DNA from: Zasmidium citrigriseum
Lineage: Eukaryota > Ascomycota > Dothideomycetes > Mycosphaerellales > Mycosphaerellaceae
Reading direction: 5' to 3'
Assembly: GCA_002786025.1 (NCBI GenBank)
Contig: NHNW01000035.1
Coordinates: forward strand, 1 to 64,000
Length of the DNA stretch: 64,000 nucleotides
A model generated the notes under the pieces. That model was not told where the DNA came from, searched no databases, and saw nothing but the letters and a program-made list of their open reading frames with translations. Made by a program: the position numbers and the translations under genes. Below, one piece after another: positions 34,289-43,399 of this stretch (position 1 is the first letter of the stretch; the number at the start of each line of letters is the position of its first letter).

Positions 34289-34792
34289 CTTGGATTGCTT
34301 TTCGATGGAAGGCGGACGGCGATGCTGTGAGAAGGATGAGAGACTTATCTTACGGGTTTATTAAACTCGGATTCGATGGAGGAAGTGCTTGCGAAGATGC
34401 AGATGAGCTTGATATGCAGGTCCCAGTAAGCTCACGCCTTACGTTGGCCGACTGCGGGCGAGCTTCTGGGTTGAGCTTGATCCTTCTTCACATGCCAAGC
34501 CAGTGCTTAGATAGTTGGTCGCCTTACAAACCTTAGTCTGTAGTGTTTAGATTGATGTTTTGCCCGCATTGGAAATGGGAGGGCGTGGATCTTTCACCAA
34601 GAATCATCTTACAAGTGCTAGGAAATGGGGGAATCACGGAAAGGCAGCCGGCATGCCGATTCATCTGAGAAAGGAAGGGCAAAGGAGTGGCGGACAGGCG
34701 CATTCAATCGATGACTTCCACGATCGAAGAAACCAAACACTCTTTTTTTCCAGCCTAATAACCCGTGTGAATTAAAGCCTCGATCTCATCAA
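34289..34792. other. intergenic, no supported gene
   Basis: A 504-bp gap between two minus-strand genes, likely holding the transaminase promoter and the 3' region of the small secreted protein gene. Overlapping short frames show no domain. Confidence 0.5.
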
Positions 34793-35132
34793 TCAAGGAT
34801 TCTTCCCGTTGATGTTGAATCCCCCCGGCCCGCCCGAATGGTCCTTGATGAAATTCTTCAAATCCGGCCACTTGCTGCCACCCTGCATTCTGTCCTGCCA
34901 GTTCTTCGAGCCTTTCACAATATCATCGCCTTTGCTGATGAACTTAGCGCCGATCTTGGTGAAGACGGAGCCGAGGCCGCGGGTGTCGAGCTGTGCGGAA
35001 CGTTATACATTAGACGGATGTGGTCAAGGTGGCGAACAGGTGAGATCGTACCTCGTTGTTGCTAGGGATTGCAGCGGCCATGGCATTCGTGCCGCAGAGC
35101 GCAAGGAGGAGGATGCTGAGGTCGAACTTCAT
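34793..35132 (-). CDS. small secreted protein, paralogue 1
   Basis: Two exons (35132-35052 and 34990-34793, intron 61 nt beginning GTACGA) encode 92 residues. This gene is too short for simple ORF calling. Residues 1-19 are a signal peptide (MKFDLSILLLALCGTNAMA). The mature part starts with a short acidic stretch, then LDTRGLGSVFTKIGAKFIS, KGDDIVKG, WQDRMQGGSKWPDLKNF and a Gly/Pro/Asn-rich tail. It has no cysteine after the signal. The same build, with the intron at the same codon (NE/LDTRGLG), recurs in the next gene 450 bp away. I do not recognise a known family; a host-interaction or cell-surface role is possible but unproven. Confidence 0.8.
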
Positions 35133-35578
35133 CTTGACGGTGATATAGATGTGTGTTGCTTTTCGTTGTCGAATTCGCTCGTGGAGGCTCGCATCCCGTC
35201 TGGCATTATATACACCTCAACATCAATACCTAAGCACTTGTTGTGATTTCGTTACACAATCGCCTCCTGGAAACTCCTGTTGCGTTTCACCGAAGCGCTC
35301 ATCGTCGTCTTTTGGATTTGGGAGTACCGTAGGGAAATTGCCGACAGTCGACAAAACTGGTCTTCAGTAGCCAGGTCGTTGTCATCAAAGTCTGATGGAG
35401 ATTCAACTACCCGAACATGTACCGGTCTGGCCAGGGCAGGCTGAGCGTGGCGGAGCGGGCTTGAGTCTTGGAGGCTCCTGATGTCTGGATTGCGATATAG
35501 GTACACTCCCACCTCATTTCATACTTCCCTTCCCCCACACCCCATAAGCACCACCTCCTCCCCACCGTCCCGTCCACT
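35133..35578. other. intergenic between the two paralogues
   Basis: 446 bp of normal composition without a supported frame; it probably holds the promoter of the first paralogue (minus strand) and the 3' end of the second. Confidence 0.5.
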
Positions 35579-35879
35579 TCACCCAAAGAGCATCTCCTTC
35601 AACTCCGGCCACTTACTCCCGCCCTGCATACGATCCTGCCAATGCTTCGTGCCAGCCTTAATCGCGTCGCCCTTATTCACCAGTTTGGCGCCGAGTTTCG
35701 TGAAGAAAGTTCCTAGACCGCGGGTGTCCAGCTGCTAGCTGTGTTAGACGGATGGGAAAGGAAAGATGCTATGCTATACGCACCTCATTTCCTGCTACTG
35801 CGTGTGGAGCTGGGAGGGCCGCGGCCATGGCAGTTGTGCCATAGAGGGCAAGAAGGAAGATAGTCAAGTCGAGCTTCAT
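35579..35879 (-). CDS. small secreted protein, paralogue 2
   Basis: Two exons (35879-35784 and 35731-35579, intron 52 nt, GTGCGT...AG with TCTAACAC) encode 82 residues. The signal peptide is MKLDLTIFLLALYGTTAMA, closely similar to paralogue 1. The mature protein repeats the shared pattern LDTRGLGTFFTKLGAKLVN, KGDAIKAG and HWQDRMQGGSKWPELKEM, but stops soon after, lacking the Gly/Pro tail of its neighbour. Equal intron position and same strand show tandem duplication followed by divergence. Start chosen at the Met opening the signal peptide, as in the paralogue; an upstream in-frame Met exists but adds an unlikely segment. Confidence 0.8.
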
Positions 35880-36507
35880 TGTGGTTGATGGGGCTTCGCT
35901 CCCGTGAGTTCGCTGGTAGTCGTCGTCTCTCTGGCTCAACTCAAATGGTCGCTTTCTATATCTTCCAACACATTCGCCGACGTCTCCACACCATCGCATG
36001 GTACACCGTTATCGAAGTCTTGGCAATCGTTCTGCTGTCTCGCCAGGCCATGGTGCTTGTGAAGTCTGCAAGGCTATGATACGGCGGTGATTGGTCGAAT
36101 CTTGATGCGTCTTCGATTTATGGCTGGGCTGGCGGAGAATTGCATCCGGACTCGCCCAGCAAGGTACTCATAAAAGTGTCTGCCATGCTCGGGGTCATGA
36201 GAGGCCTGCGACGTTGTCAGCATCTTTGTCAAGAATTAATAGGTCGAGACCATATACCGAAGCTTCGCCGTCTCATCCTTGCGATGCGAGCGTGGCCAAG
36301 CAACCTTGGGCGTTCGCAAATCGCCATACTAGACCTATTTCCAACCGGGCTGGGAAAACAAATCCGAAGGAGAAGTAGACTTGGTGTCCGGGCTGTCCGA
36401 AAAGAGCCAATTGAGACTGTTGCAAGGTCTTTGGTATCGTTGGCTGTCAACAATGCTGTGTTCGTCCCACCTCCAGCCTGCTATCATACACATCCATGCC
36501 CGCCTTT
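35880..36507. other. intergenic, no supported gene
   Basis: 628 bp. A 240-codon plus-strand frame begins at 36140, but its larger part is the antisense shadow of the ribosomal protein gene. No repeat was seen. Confidence 0.5.
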
Positions 36508-37685
36508 CTACCTCCTCCCGCTCACCGCGCGATGGTTCAAGTTCGCTCTTGCCGCAGTTCCCAGCTTATGCACACCCTGTCTCTTCTCCCAAACGGTGCT
36601 CCTCCCCTCAACCACCGCAATTAACTCTTCCGCCACCTTCTGCGCAAACATGTCGTTCCCACTGCCTCTGCTCTTGCGCTTGACAGCCGCGTCCAAAATC
36701 CACTCAAAAGCTTGCCGTCTCCGTTGTCGTAGACCGAGCGGGACTGGAATTTGCAAAGCCACACCTCCTCCTGCAGCACCTTTTTGCGAGCGGATTCGTA
36801 GCAGTGGTGCCACGCTGTCGATGGCGAGTGTGAGGTATAGTGTTGGGTTGAGAGGGAGATGACTGGCTGGTGGGGCGCCAGGGAGTAATTGTCTCGTCTC
36901 GCTGTATGTTGGTGCTGGGGCGGTGCGCAGGATAGTGAGAATGGTAGCCATGTTGCGCTGAGCGACCGACTTCTTCCCATCCTGCATGAGCAGATTGGTG
37001 ACTTGATTGACGACGGGGTCGTAGCGGTAGTCGGGGCGGTGCGGGGCGCGCATCTGGGGAATGGGGGTGGAGGGGAGCGGGAACTTGAGGCCTTGGGGCT
37101 GGTCGGCGGCGGGCGGGAGGTGGGACGAGGCGTCTAGTTGCGCGTCGAATTGGGCTTGTTGCTCGGCTGTGGGCAGCATGGATGAGTCGAGCGGCGCTTC
37201 AGCAGCAGAAGAGGAGGATGGAGTCACCTCTGCCTGCCGCCGCGCCAGCGTCGAGAAGTGTCGCGTGCTGGGCTTGGTAGCGCTGCCGTCCTGCTTTGCT
37301 TGCTCCTTCATCACTTTCGGTGCGGTCTGGCGCGTGTCTTTCTCGTCTTTCAAGATCTAAGCCATCAATTGATTAGCTATATTCACCGTATGCTTCTGTA
37401 TATTCTCACCTCCTGCACTGGCGTGCCCTGCCCTTCAATATCCGGCCCTTGACCGCCCTGAATCTTGGCCATCTTCGCCGCCTCTTCACTGACATGCTCC
37501 TGCTGGTTCATGTTGGGGCCAGCAGTGCCCTTCTCGGCCTGCGGCATCTCCTTCGACTTGTCGTCTGCAAAGGAGCGACACGCCGGCCTCTTGACGCCAA
37601 TCACCGCATTGCTGGGCCGGAGCACTGTCGCACGCGGTCGAAAGGCGCATTGTCGCAAGATCGGGAAGGGATTCATGGCCGACAT
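36508..37685 (-). CDS. mitochondrial small-subunit ribosomal protein uS7m
   Basis: Two exons (37685-37410, 37356-36508; intron 53 nt with GCTAATC) give 374 residues. The C-terminal half is a uS7 domain: RYDPVVNQVTNLLMQDGKKS near residue 195, MATILTILR, then LRIRSQKGAAGGGVALQIPV and RQRRRQAFEWILDAAVKR. The end HKLGTAARANLNHR fits the family. The N-terminus is rich in Arg and Ala (FPILRQCAFRPRAT), a mitochondrial import sequence, followed by a long polar linker usual in fungal mitoribosomal uS7. The protein binds the 3' major domain of the small rRNA. It is likely essential. It is divergent from the chromodomain-like gene. Confidence 0.9.
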
Positions 37686-37912
37686 GGTGCATTAATCAAT
37701 TGGTTGATGGGGGAGTGAGAGGTGAAGGTGCAATGGCAACGTCAAGGAAGATCAATGCCAAGCCCCGGCCTCGGCTGCTGGAAACTTTAAATCCAATGCC
37801 ACTTCACTTTCCAAAACATCGACCAAGCCACCCTCACTCATCATCTACGCAACTCTGACAACGAGACCTTGATGACTGGACAAAGCGATACTCGTGGTCG
37901 CGTAGTTGCGCC

Positions 37913-38550
37913 ATGGCCAAGAAGCCCAAGAGCGCCAATGGCTCGATGAACGGAAAGCCTGCTTCAAAACACACATCCACTCCTGAAGGCGATGAGCCAT
38001 GGGAGATCAAATCTATACTGAGTTCCAGACTCATCGACTCAAAAGTCTACTATACAGTCCTCTGGGACGATGGCTCCACTACGGAAGAGCCCTGGCGAAA
38101 CCTGATCCCGGGTAGCGAAGAGTCCGTGATCAAATTTCACAAGAGACATCCTGAAGCTCCAGTGCCCAAGAGGATCAAAAAGCGTTTGACGCGGGCCATC
38201 CAAGATGCTTTGCCAAAGAACGACGTACAAGCCGAGCTAGAGTACCTAAGATCACAAAACGCGATGCTTGAAGCGCAGGTGGGGACTCTTGAGGAGCAGA
38301 ATCAGACGCTCAAAACTGGTATATCGTCTCATGTTTGGTCTGCTCAGACGTCGCTAATGTGAGGATAGAGCTGGCCCGATTGGGCAATGCTGTGGTTGCA
38401 TGGGGCGTGGCTTGTTCGCGCGCCACCACTGCTGATTCGAATACTTTGCTCGCGAGTTTTGGATACGAGGATACTGACTTGGCGGGTTCAGACTCGGCTG
38501 AGCAACAACTGCCACGTCATTTACAGATGATGGCCGGCCGTCGACTGTGA
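37913..38550 (+). CDS. chromodomain-like/coiled-coil protein, short paralogue
   Basis: Two exons (37913-38318, 38369-38550; intron 50 nt with GCTAAT branch) give 195 residues. After a basic start comes a chromodomain-like segment of about 45 residues: WEIKSILSSR, YYTVLWDDGSTTEEPW and NLIPGSEESVIKFHKRHPEA. A short coiled coil (AELEYLRSQNAMLEAQVGTL) leads through the splice site into LARLGNAVVAWG and a polar tail. The next gene has the same order of parts and the same phase-1 intron after the coiled coil, so the two are paralogues. Chromodomains bind methylated histone tails or act as protein contacts; aromatic cage residues are only partly conserved here, so function is uncertain. Confidence 0.75.
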
Positions 38551-39366
38551 AGAAAAGAATCTGAGACAAGATTTGCGCAAGCCGCTTCACCCTCCGTCCT
38601 GATGAACCAGCTATCAAGACTCGCCGATCTGGAGCACGACTGACGATTCGCTGTATTCAAACTCTACGCAGCCTCCCTTGTAGGTCTACTTGGTAAGCTT
38701 GGAGAGCGCGTCTTACCTCAGTCACAATGTCCTTACTGATCGTATAGAGACCCATAACTCTCGCCTGAATTTTCATTACCGGGCTTTAAATTGTTCATTC
38801 TTGTCAAGGGCAACCTTGCCCAGATCGCCAGCAAGAACGTCCCAGAGACCCTGGTGGCATGTCTCGAAATGCAGCAAGTTAATGACTACGATGACTCATC
38901 GAATCTGGAGGGTTTTTCTGTCGCATAGATTGCAGAAATAGCCTCCGTCCATGTTAAAAAGTACCGCCTGCAAGGCCAAAGAGGACCCAATAGGTAACAT
39001 GCAGAGATAATACGAGGCCCGGGAGACTCTGGCGAGTAATACTTGCCCAACACACGGTTTGGCCGGCTACGGAAAGTACTCGCATTCTTCTCACTCAGAG
39101 CAGGCTCAATTGAAGGGCCGTACTTCCCACCTTCCGCAGCCATACCTATCTAAAAGAAATGTTTTGGCATACCAGCAGGCATATCCTTGTCAGAGAATCT
39201 AGCTTCAATCGCGCAAACCTTAAATTCGACCTCACCTTCTCCACACCGTCAGCCACACGAATATCTCCATCTTCCGGACATCCCCGCTGTTCGATGACCG
39301 AAGGTCGATATCAGAACAACCGTCCATTGCTCAACTTGTTTCTCTTCCCCATACTGTCTCAGCGCG
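38551..39366. other. intergenic, no supported gene
   Basis: 816 bp between tandem paralogues. Overlapping short frames on both strands lack features; it probably contains the promoter of the longer paralogue. Confidence 0.5.
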
Positions 39367-40807
39367 ATGGGGAGACTTTCGAAGGCAAAGCTCGCAGCCC
39401 GCAAGAGAGCTGAAATCATGCGAGCTGGTATCATGCGAGCTGCTCGTGATCATGCAGAGACCAGTCCGGCGGACTTTCCGATTCTTACATCGGACATCGC
39501 GCCAACGACGATTTCTATCAAGAAAAGTCCCGGCAGACCCAGAGGAAACCAGTCAAAATATCCAAAGATTGTGGAAGCTCAACGAGCCCGGCGAGAACGG
39601 GAAAGGTGTCAATCGGTGTCAAAGAGCACCGCCTCGAGTGTAGCTGCGAAAGATGCGCCTTCAAACAACGATGATCTCAAAAAGGTCACATTCCACCACG
39701 ATGAAAGGACTTGTAAAGTCATCAAACGCAAGCTCTGCCCATTGTCAAGAAATCCCGCGGAGATCAGTTGCATCGTCAGTGCAAGGCTGATGACTTCGCT
39801 ACGGTATACCGTAAAGTGGATTGACTGCTCTATTACCGAGGAGCCATGGCAAAATCTCATTCCTGGGAGCGAGGAAGCCATTCTTGATTTCCATCGAGCC
39901 CGGCCGGAAGCTCCCAGGCCACGACCAAGGTTGCAGCGTATTTTAATATCATACACGGAGTCTCAAGAAGCAGGTGTTGAGCGAGATGACAGGCTCTTTC
40001 TTCGGCCCTCTCCCGGTTTTCAAGAAACGCAGCGAGAAGTGGAAAATCTCAGGACTAGATGTGCTGCGCTCAACAGAGAGAACGACGTTTTACAGGCCGT
40101 TGAAGTCAGGAGAGCGGAGACTATTAACAATCTGAGAGCACAACTGCGAGACCTCGAAACACAAAGTTCCACAGACGCCCGCACGATCTCCGACTTTCGC
40201 TCTCGGATCCAAGAGCTGGAAACGCAGAACTCTCGGACCGTCTTCACTCCAGAGGACGCAGTGCCGCAAGCAGTTCGAAATGTCACAAATTTACAAGCCC
40301 GAGTCGAACAGCTAGAAGCACAAAGATCCAACGATGTCAACTACATCAAGGAGCTTCAAGCACGGCTACAGAGTTTGGCGGAGGAAAAAGCCAAGAACAG
40401 CAGCACTCTCACTGAACAACGATCTCACATCCAACGACTCATGACGGAGAGGAGTGAAGACATCGCTACCATAGATCGTCTACGAGCGCGAATCACGAAT
40501 CTTGTGCAAGACGGTCTTCCAGCTGAGCGAGCAAAGCACGCCGAAGAAAATCGGTTGCTTCGTGTGCGGGCGAAAGAGTGTGAAGCACAAAACTCGAGAT
40601 TGCAGCAAGAATTGCGTACTGGTGGTGTGCCCGCTCTTAGATCGCAGGTTCAGAGCTTGGAAGCGGAAAATGAGAAGCTGAAAGAAGGTGAGTGGCTTCA
40701 CTGAAGGTTTCGGACTGGAGCTGACTTTCATAGATCTTGCCAGGATCCAGAACTCCATGGTCTCCTGGGGCTATTTCGATGGGCCAAGCGTAGTCGTGGA
40801 TGAGTAA
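39367..40807 (+). CDS. chromodomain-like/long coiled-coil protein, long paralogue
   Basis: Two exons (39367-40687, 40734-40807; intron 46 nt with CTGAC) give 464 residues. A basic N-terminus with an AT-hook-like GRPRG precedes a chromodomain-like part (RYTVKWIDCSITEEPWQNL, then PGSEEAILDFHRARPEA). A coiled coil of about 240 residues with heptads follows, and the end is LARIQNSMVSWGYFDG. The coiled coil is far longer than in the paralogue 800 bp upstream. The true end is open: GATGAGTAAGAG at 40,799 is a good donor, and splicing to CAG at 40,840 would continue a readable frame (MVLTFEERRWHNL, then WTWTFDTNM) to 40,972. Nuclear location is inferred. Confidence 0.7.
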
Positions 40808-41365
40808 GAGACGTTGCACTTTCAATCATCGACGTGCTCAGCATGGTCCTCACCTTTGAGGAAAGGAGATGGCATAATCTTCAGCCTTTGGTAACGAAAT
40901 GGACCTGGACTTTCGACACAAACATGCCAACGAGTCGCGAAGTCCGACTTTCCTTCCCGGTTTCGGCAGCGTAAGCTTCGCAGAGGTGATTGATGAGTTA
41001 TCAAGCCTTCACACTGCAGCCGCATTCGAAGGGCTAGACCGTGCGGTTACATACGCCAAAATTCTCAAAACTCAGCTTTGAGCAGCGCATGCAATTTCCT
41101 CCTACAGAGGCCTTCATACTTCGATTGGGCCCCGTCTGGACTCGACTCATCTGAATGAGGACAATCCAGCAGTACTAAAAAGGATGGACATCCTTCTTGC
41201 GATCACGAAAGTTGTCGAGAATATCGGAATGCAAAGGCCGCTGAGGGACTGCTTGCATCTGCATTGCAGGTGTACAGAACCCGTACCAGTGCCACCCAGA
41301 TGCACAGCTGATCTAACATGAAGCGGCATTGCATCTGCAGCGTTTCGGACAATTTACATAGCAAC
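40808..41365 (+). other. possible further exons or 3' region next to Copia insertion
   Basis: Several short frames look coding (ERRWHNLQPLVTKWTW near 40,855; FAEVIDELSSLHTAAAFEGL near 40,975; VLKRMDILLAITKVVENIGM near 41,180) and sit close to plausible donor and acceptor sites. They may be additional exons of the upstream coiled-coil gene or a decayed separate gene. The stretch ends at the duplicated target GCAAC (41361-41365) of the Copia element. Confidence 0.35.
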
Positions 41366-41541
41366 TATTAGTTGATAACGAGAGCGAGCAAAACCATACT
41401 CATTTCAACAGGGTATCTAAAGCTAATTTTATGTACAACTTATTACCGAGGATCTCGGTTAACCCCTAATAATTAGTAACAAATATTGTCTTAAGCCGAG
41501 ACTAGTATCTACTATTTAGTACTATAGATCTCTATCTAATA
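41366..41541 (-). repeat. Copia LTR, left copy (3' LTR)
   Basis: 176 bp starting TATTAGTTGATAACGAG and ending CTATCTAATA. It matches 54866-55041 except at about 16 sites. Its outer (left) part keeps unmutated CA/TG sites such as GAGCAAAACCATACTCATTTC, and its inner part carries the RIP changes. Confidence 0.95.
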
Positions 41542-41551
41542 CACCCCCTTA
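41542..41551 (-). other. Copia polypurine tract
   Basis: CACCCCCTTA on the plus strand reads TAAGGGGGTG on the minus strand, directly before the 3' LTR. This is where plus-strand DNA synthesis of an LTR element is primed, and it fixes the orientation. Confidence 0.75.
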
Positions 41552-41573
41552 GCGTTACGAGCGCTAATATTGC

Positions 41574-42807
41574 TTACTTTAGTAAATCCTTAAGGTCCTC
41601 TAGTACTCGTATCTTCTTCTTCTTAACCTTTATCTTAATATCGTTAAAGGCGCGAGTAATAAGCTTTATAGCTATACTTATAATCTTATTAGAGAGAGCC
41701 TTAATAGGCTTACTAAGGCTTATAGAGATACTATTATCGAAGCCTAAGAAGATACTATTAGTACGCGTATTATCGAGGTTATCGCGCTTAGTCTTAAACT
41801 TCTTAGCCTTAATCTTATTTTTCTAGTAGTAAGGAGAAAGAGCGCTCTTAGACTCTTCGTTAGAGAGCTTAATATACTCTACCTTACGCTTCTTAGATAA
41901 GACCTTAGCCTTAGGCGAGATATTACTATCTCTATTATCTTCGCTCTTAGTCTTAATAAGAGCTCTACTAGTAGCCTATACGTTAAAGCGCTTTATAAGC
42001 TTAATAACCTTAGTAGCTACTAAGGTAGATCTCTACTTCTTAACGCTTATAATATTAGTAATAGCGCCGAGAGTAGCGAGGGTATCGTTATCCTAAACTT
42101 CTCTAACCTAAGCGACCTAGCTATAAAAGTAGATAGTAGTATAATAGAGCTCTTTATTCTTATTAGTATAGTTAGCTATCGTAGGCTTTCTTAGAATCTA
42201 ACTACTACTTATCGCGTACTAGGTAGACTTATTAATAGCCGTTATAAGGTTCTAGCGTTAGATCTTAACGCTATAGTTAATATTAGCTTTCTTCTAAGCT
42301 TTAGAGTAACTAGTAGAGGTAGTTAAGGCCTTTTACGATAGGCGTCTTAGGCTTCTTAGGGATAGCGCTACGATTCTCGTACTACTACTTACTAGCGAAC
42401 TTATAGCGTCTCTACTACTTCTTAGCTAAGGTCTCGTAGAAGTTAAAGTTAGAAGGCTAAGTCTCGCTACCTTTAATAGAGTTAGTAATAGTAGATACTT
42501 ATTAAGTAGCGCGTCTCTCGCGGTCTCTAGTAATAGTATCTTAATCTCTAGGAATAGTCTTACGAGGGGCTAAGATTAAGGATAGTAAGATAGTCTAAGG
42601 AGGGAACTCCTCGTCTTCTAAGGAGGTAATATAGCTATAGATATTAGAGTTAAGGTTATCGAGGCTAGTCTTAATAGGCTCCTAATAGTCTTAAAGAGGG
42701 CTCGTATTACTAATCTCTTTACTATCGATAAACTCGTTATACTATTCGCTAGGCGTAAGAGGCTCGGGGTTATTAACTAGTTATTACTAAGTCTCCTCGT
42801 TAGCTAT
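41574..42807 (-). pseudogene. third ORF of the Copia element, unknown lysine-rich protein
   Basis: Between the Copia RNase H region and the 3' LTR lies a minus-strand ORF remnant of about 410 codons that ends only 32 bases from the LTR. It begins at an ATA (former ATG) with ANEET and NNPEPLTPSEQYNEFIDSKE, continues acidic and Ser-rich (SLEDEEFPP), and ends strongly basic (LSKKRKVEY near 41,890; KIKVKKKKIRVLEDLKDLLK at the end). The two halves I could read are in different frames, so there is an indel or intron between them. Stops inside are RIP-type. No domain is recognised. Copia elements normally end after RNase H, so this is an extra gene or captured sequence. Confidence 0.5.
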
Positions 42808-43066
42808 AATAGAGAGTTCTTAATAGTAGTATTTTTCTCGAGTTCTTTAAAGTTAATTAATAGAGAGGTAATCGAGGAAAGCGAGACGAGGACGACGAGA
42901 GGCTAGGCGCGCGATTAATTCGGAGTATTTTAGTTTAGAAGGAAGTTAGTAAGAAGCTAGAGTTTTATTCTTAGTAAGGTAGCCCGTACCTAGAGTATAT
43001 TAGTCGCTTTTTCCCTCCTTTACTCGCTTCTTAGTCGCGTTTAGCTACTTCGATTAATACTCCTCG

Positions 43067-43239
43067 TATAAGAGGACTATATAATAGAGTTAGGCGTAAA
43101 TAATCTAATATTCGACGAGCTATCTAGAAGAAGGGCGAGGGAAGCGGAGTAGTTATAGGCCTACTAAGCTAGGTATTAGTAGGCTAAGCTAGAGTTACGT
43201 AACCGCGCGTAACTCGGGCGTCGACGTTAGCCTATAATA
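43067..43239 (-). repeat. Gypsy LTR, left copy (3' LTR)
   Basis: 173 bp from TATAAGAGGACTATA to CCTATAATA. It matches 49657-49829 nearly throughout, including GCCTACTAAGCTAGGTATTA and TTACGTAACCGCGCG. Confidence 0.93.
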
Positions 43240-43399
43240 CTACCCCCCCCTTTAAAATAGGTACTATCTATAGTAGCCTATAACTATAGCCTTAAGTAGC
43301 TAGTAACGCCTTTATAAAGAGGACGTCGTTTTCTATATTAGCGTTATTACTATCTACGCTAATCTTTAATAGTACGAGTATTAGTTTATCCTACCTCGC

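Noticed and set aside
36140..36862. 240-codon plus-strand frame
   Set aside because: Its larger part is antisense to the well-supported mitochondrial uS7 gene and has no domain of its own.
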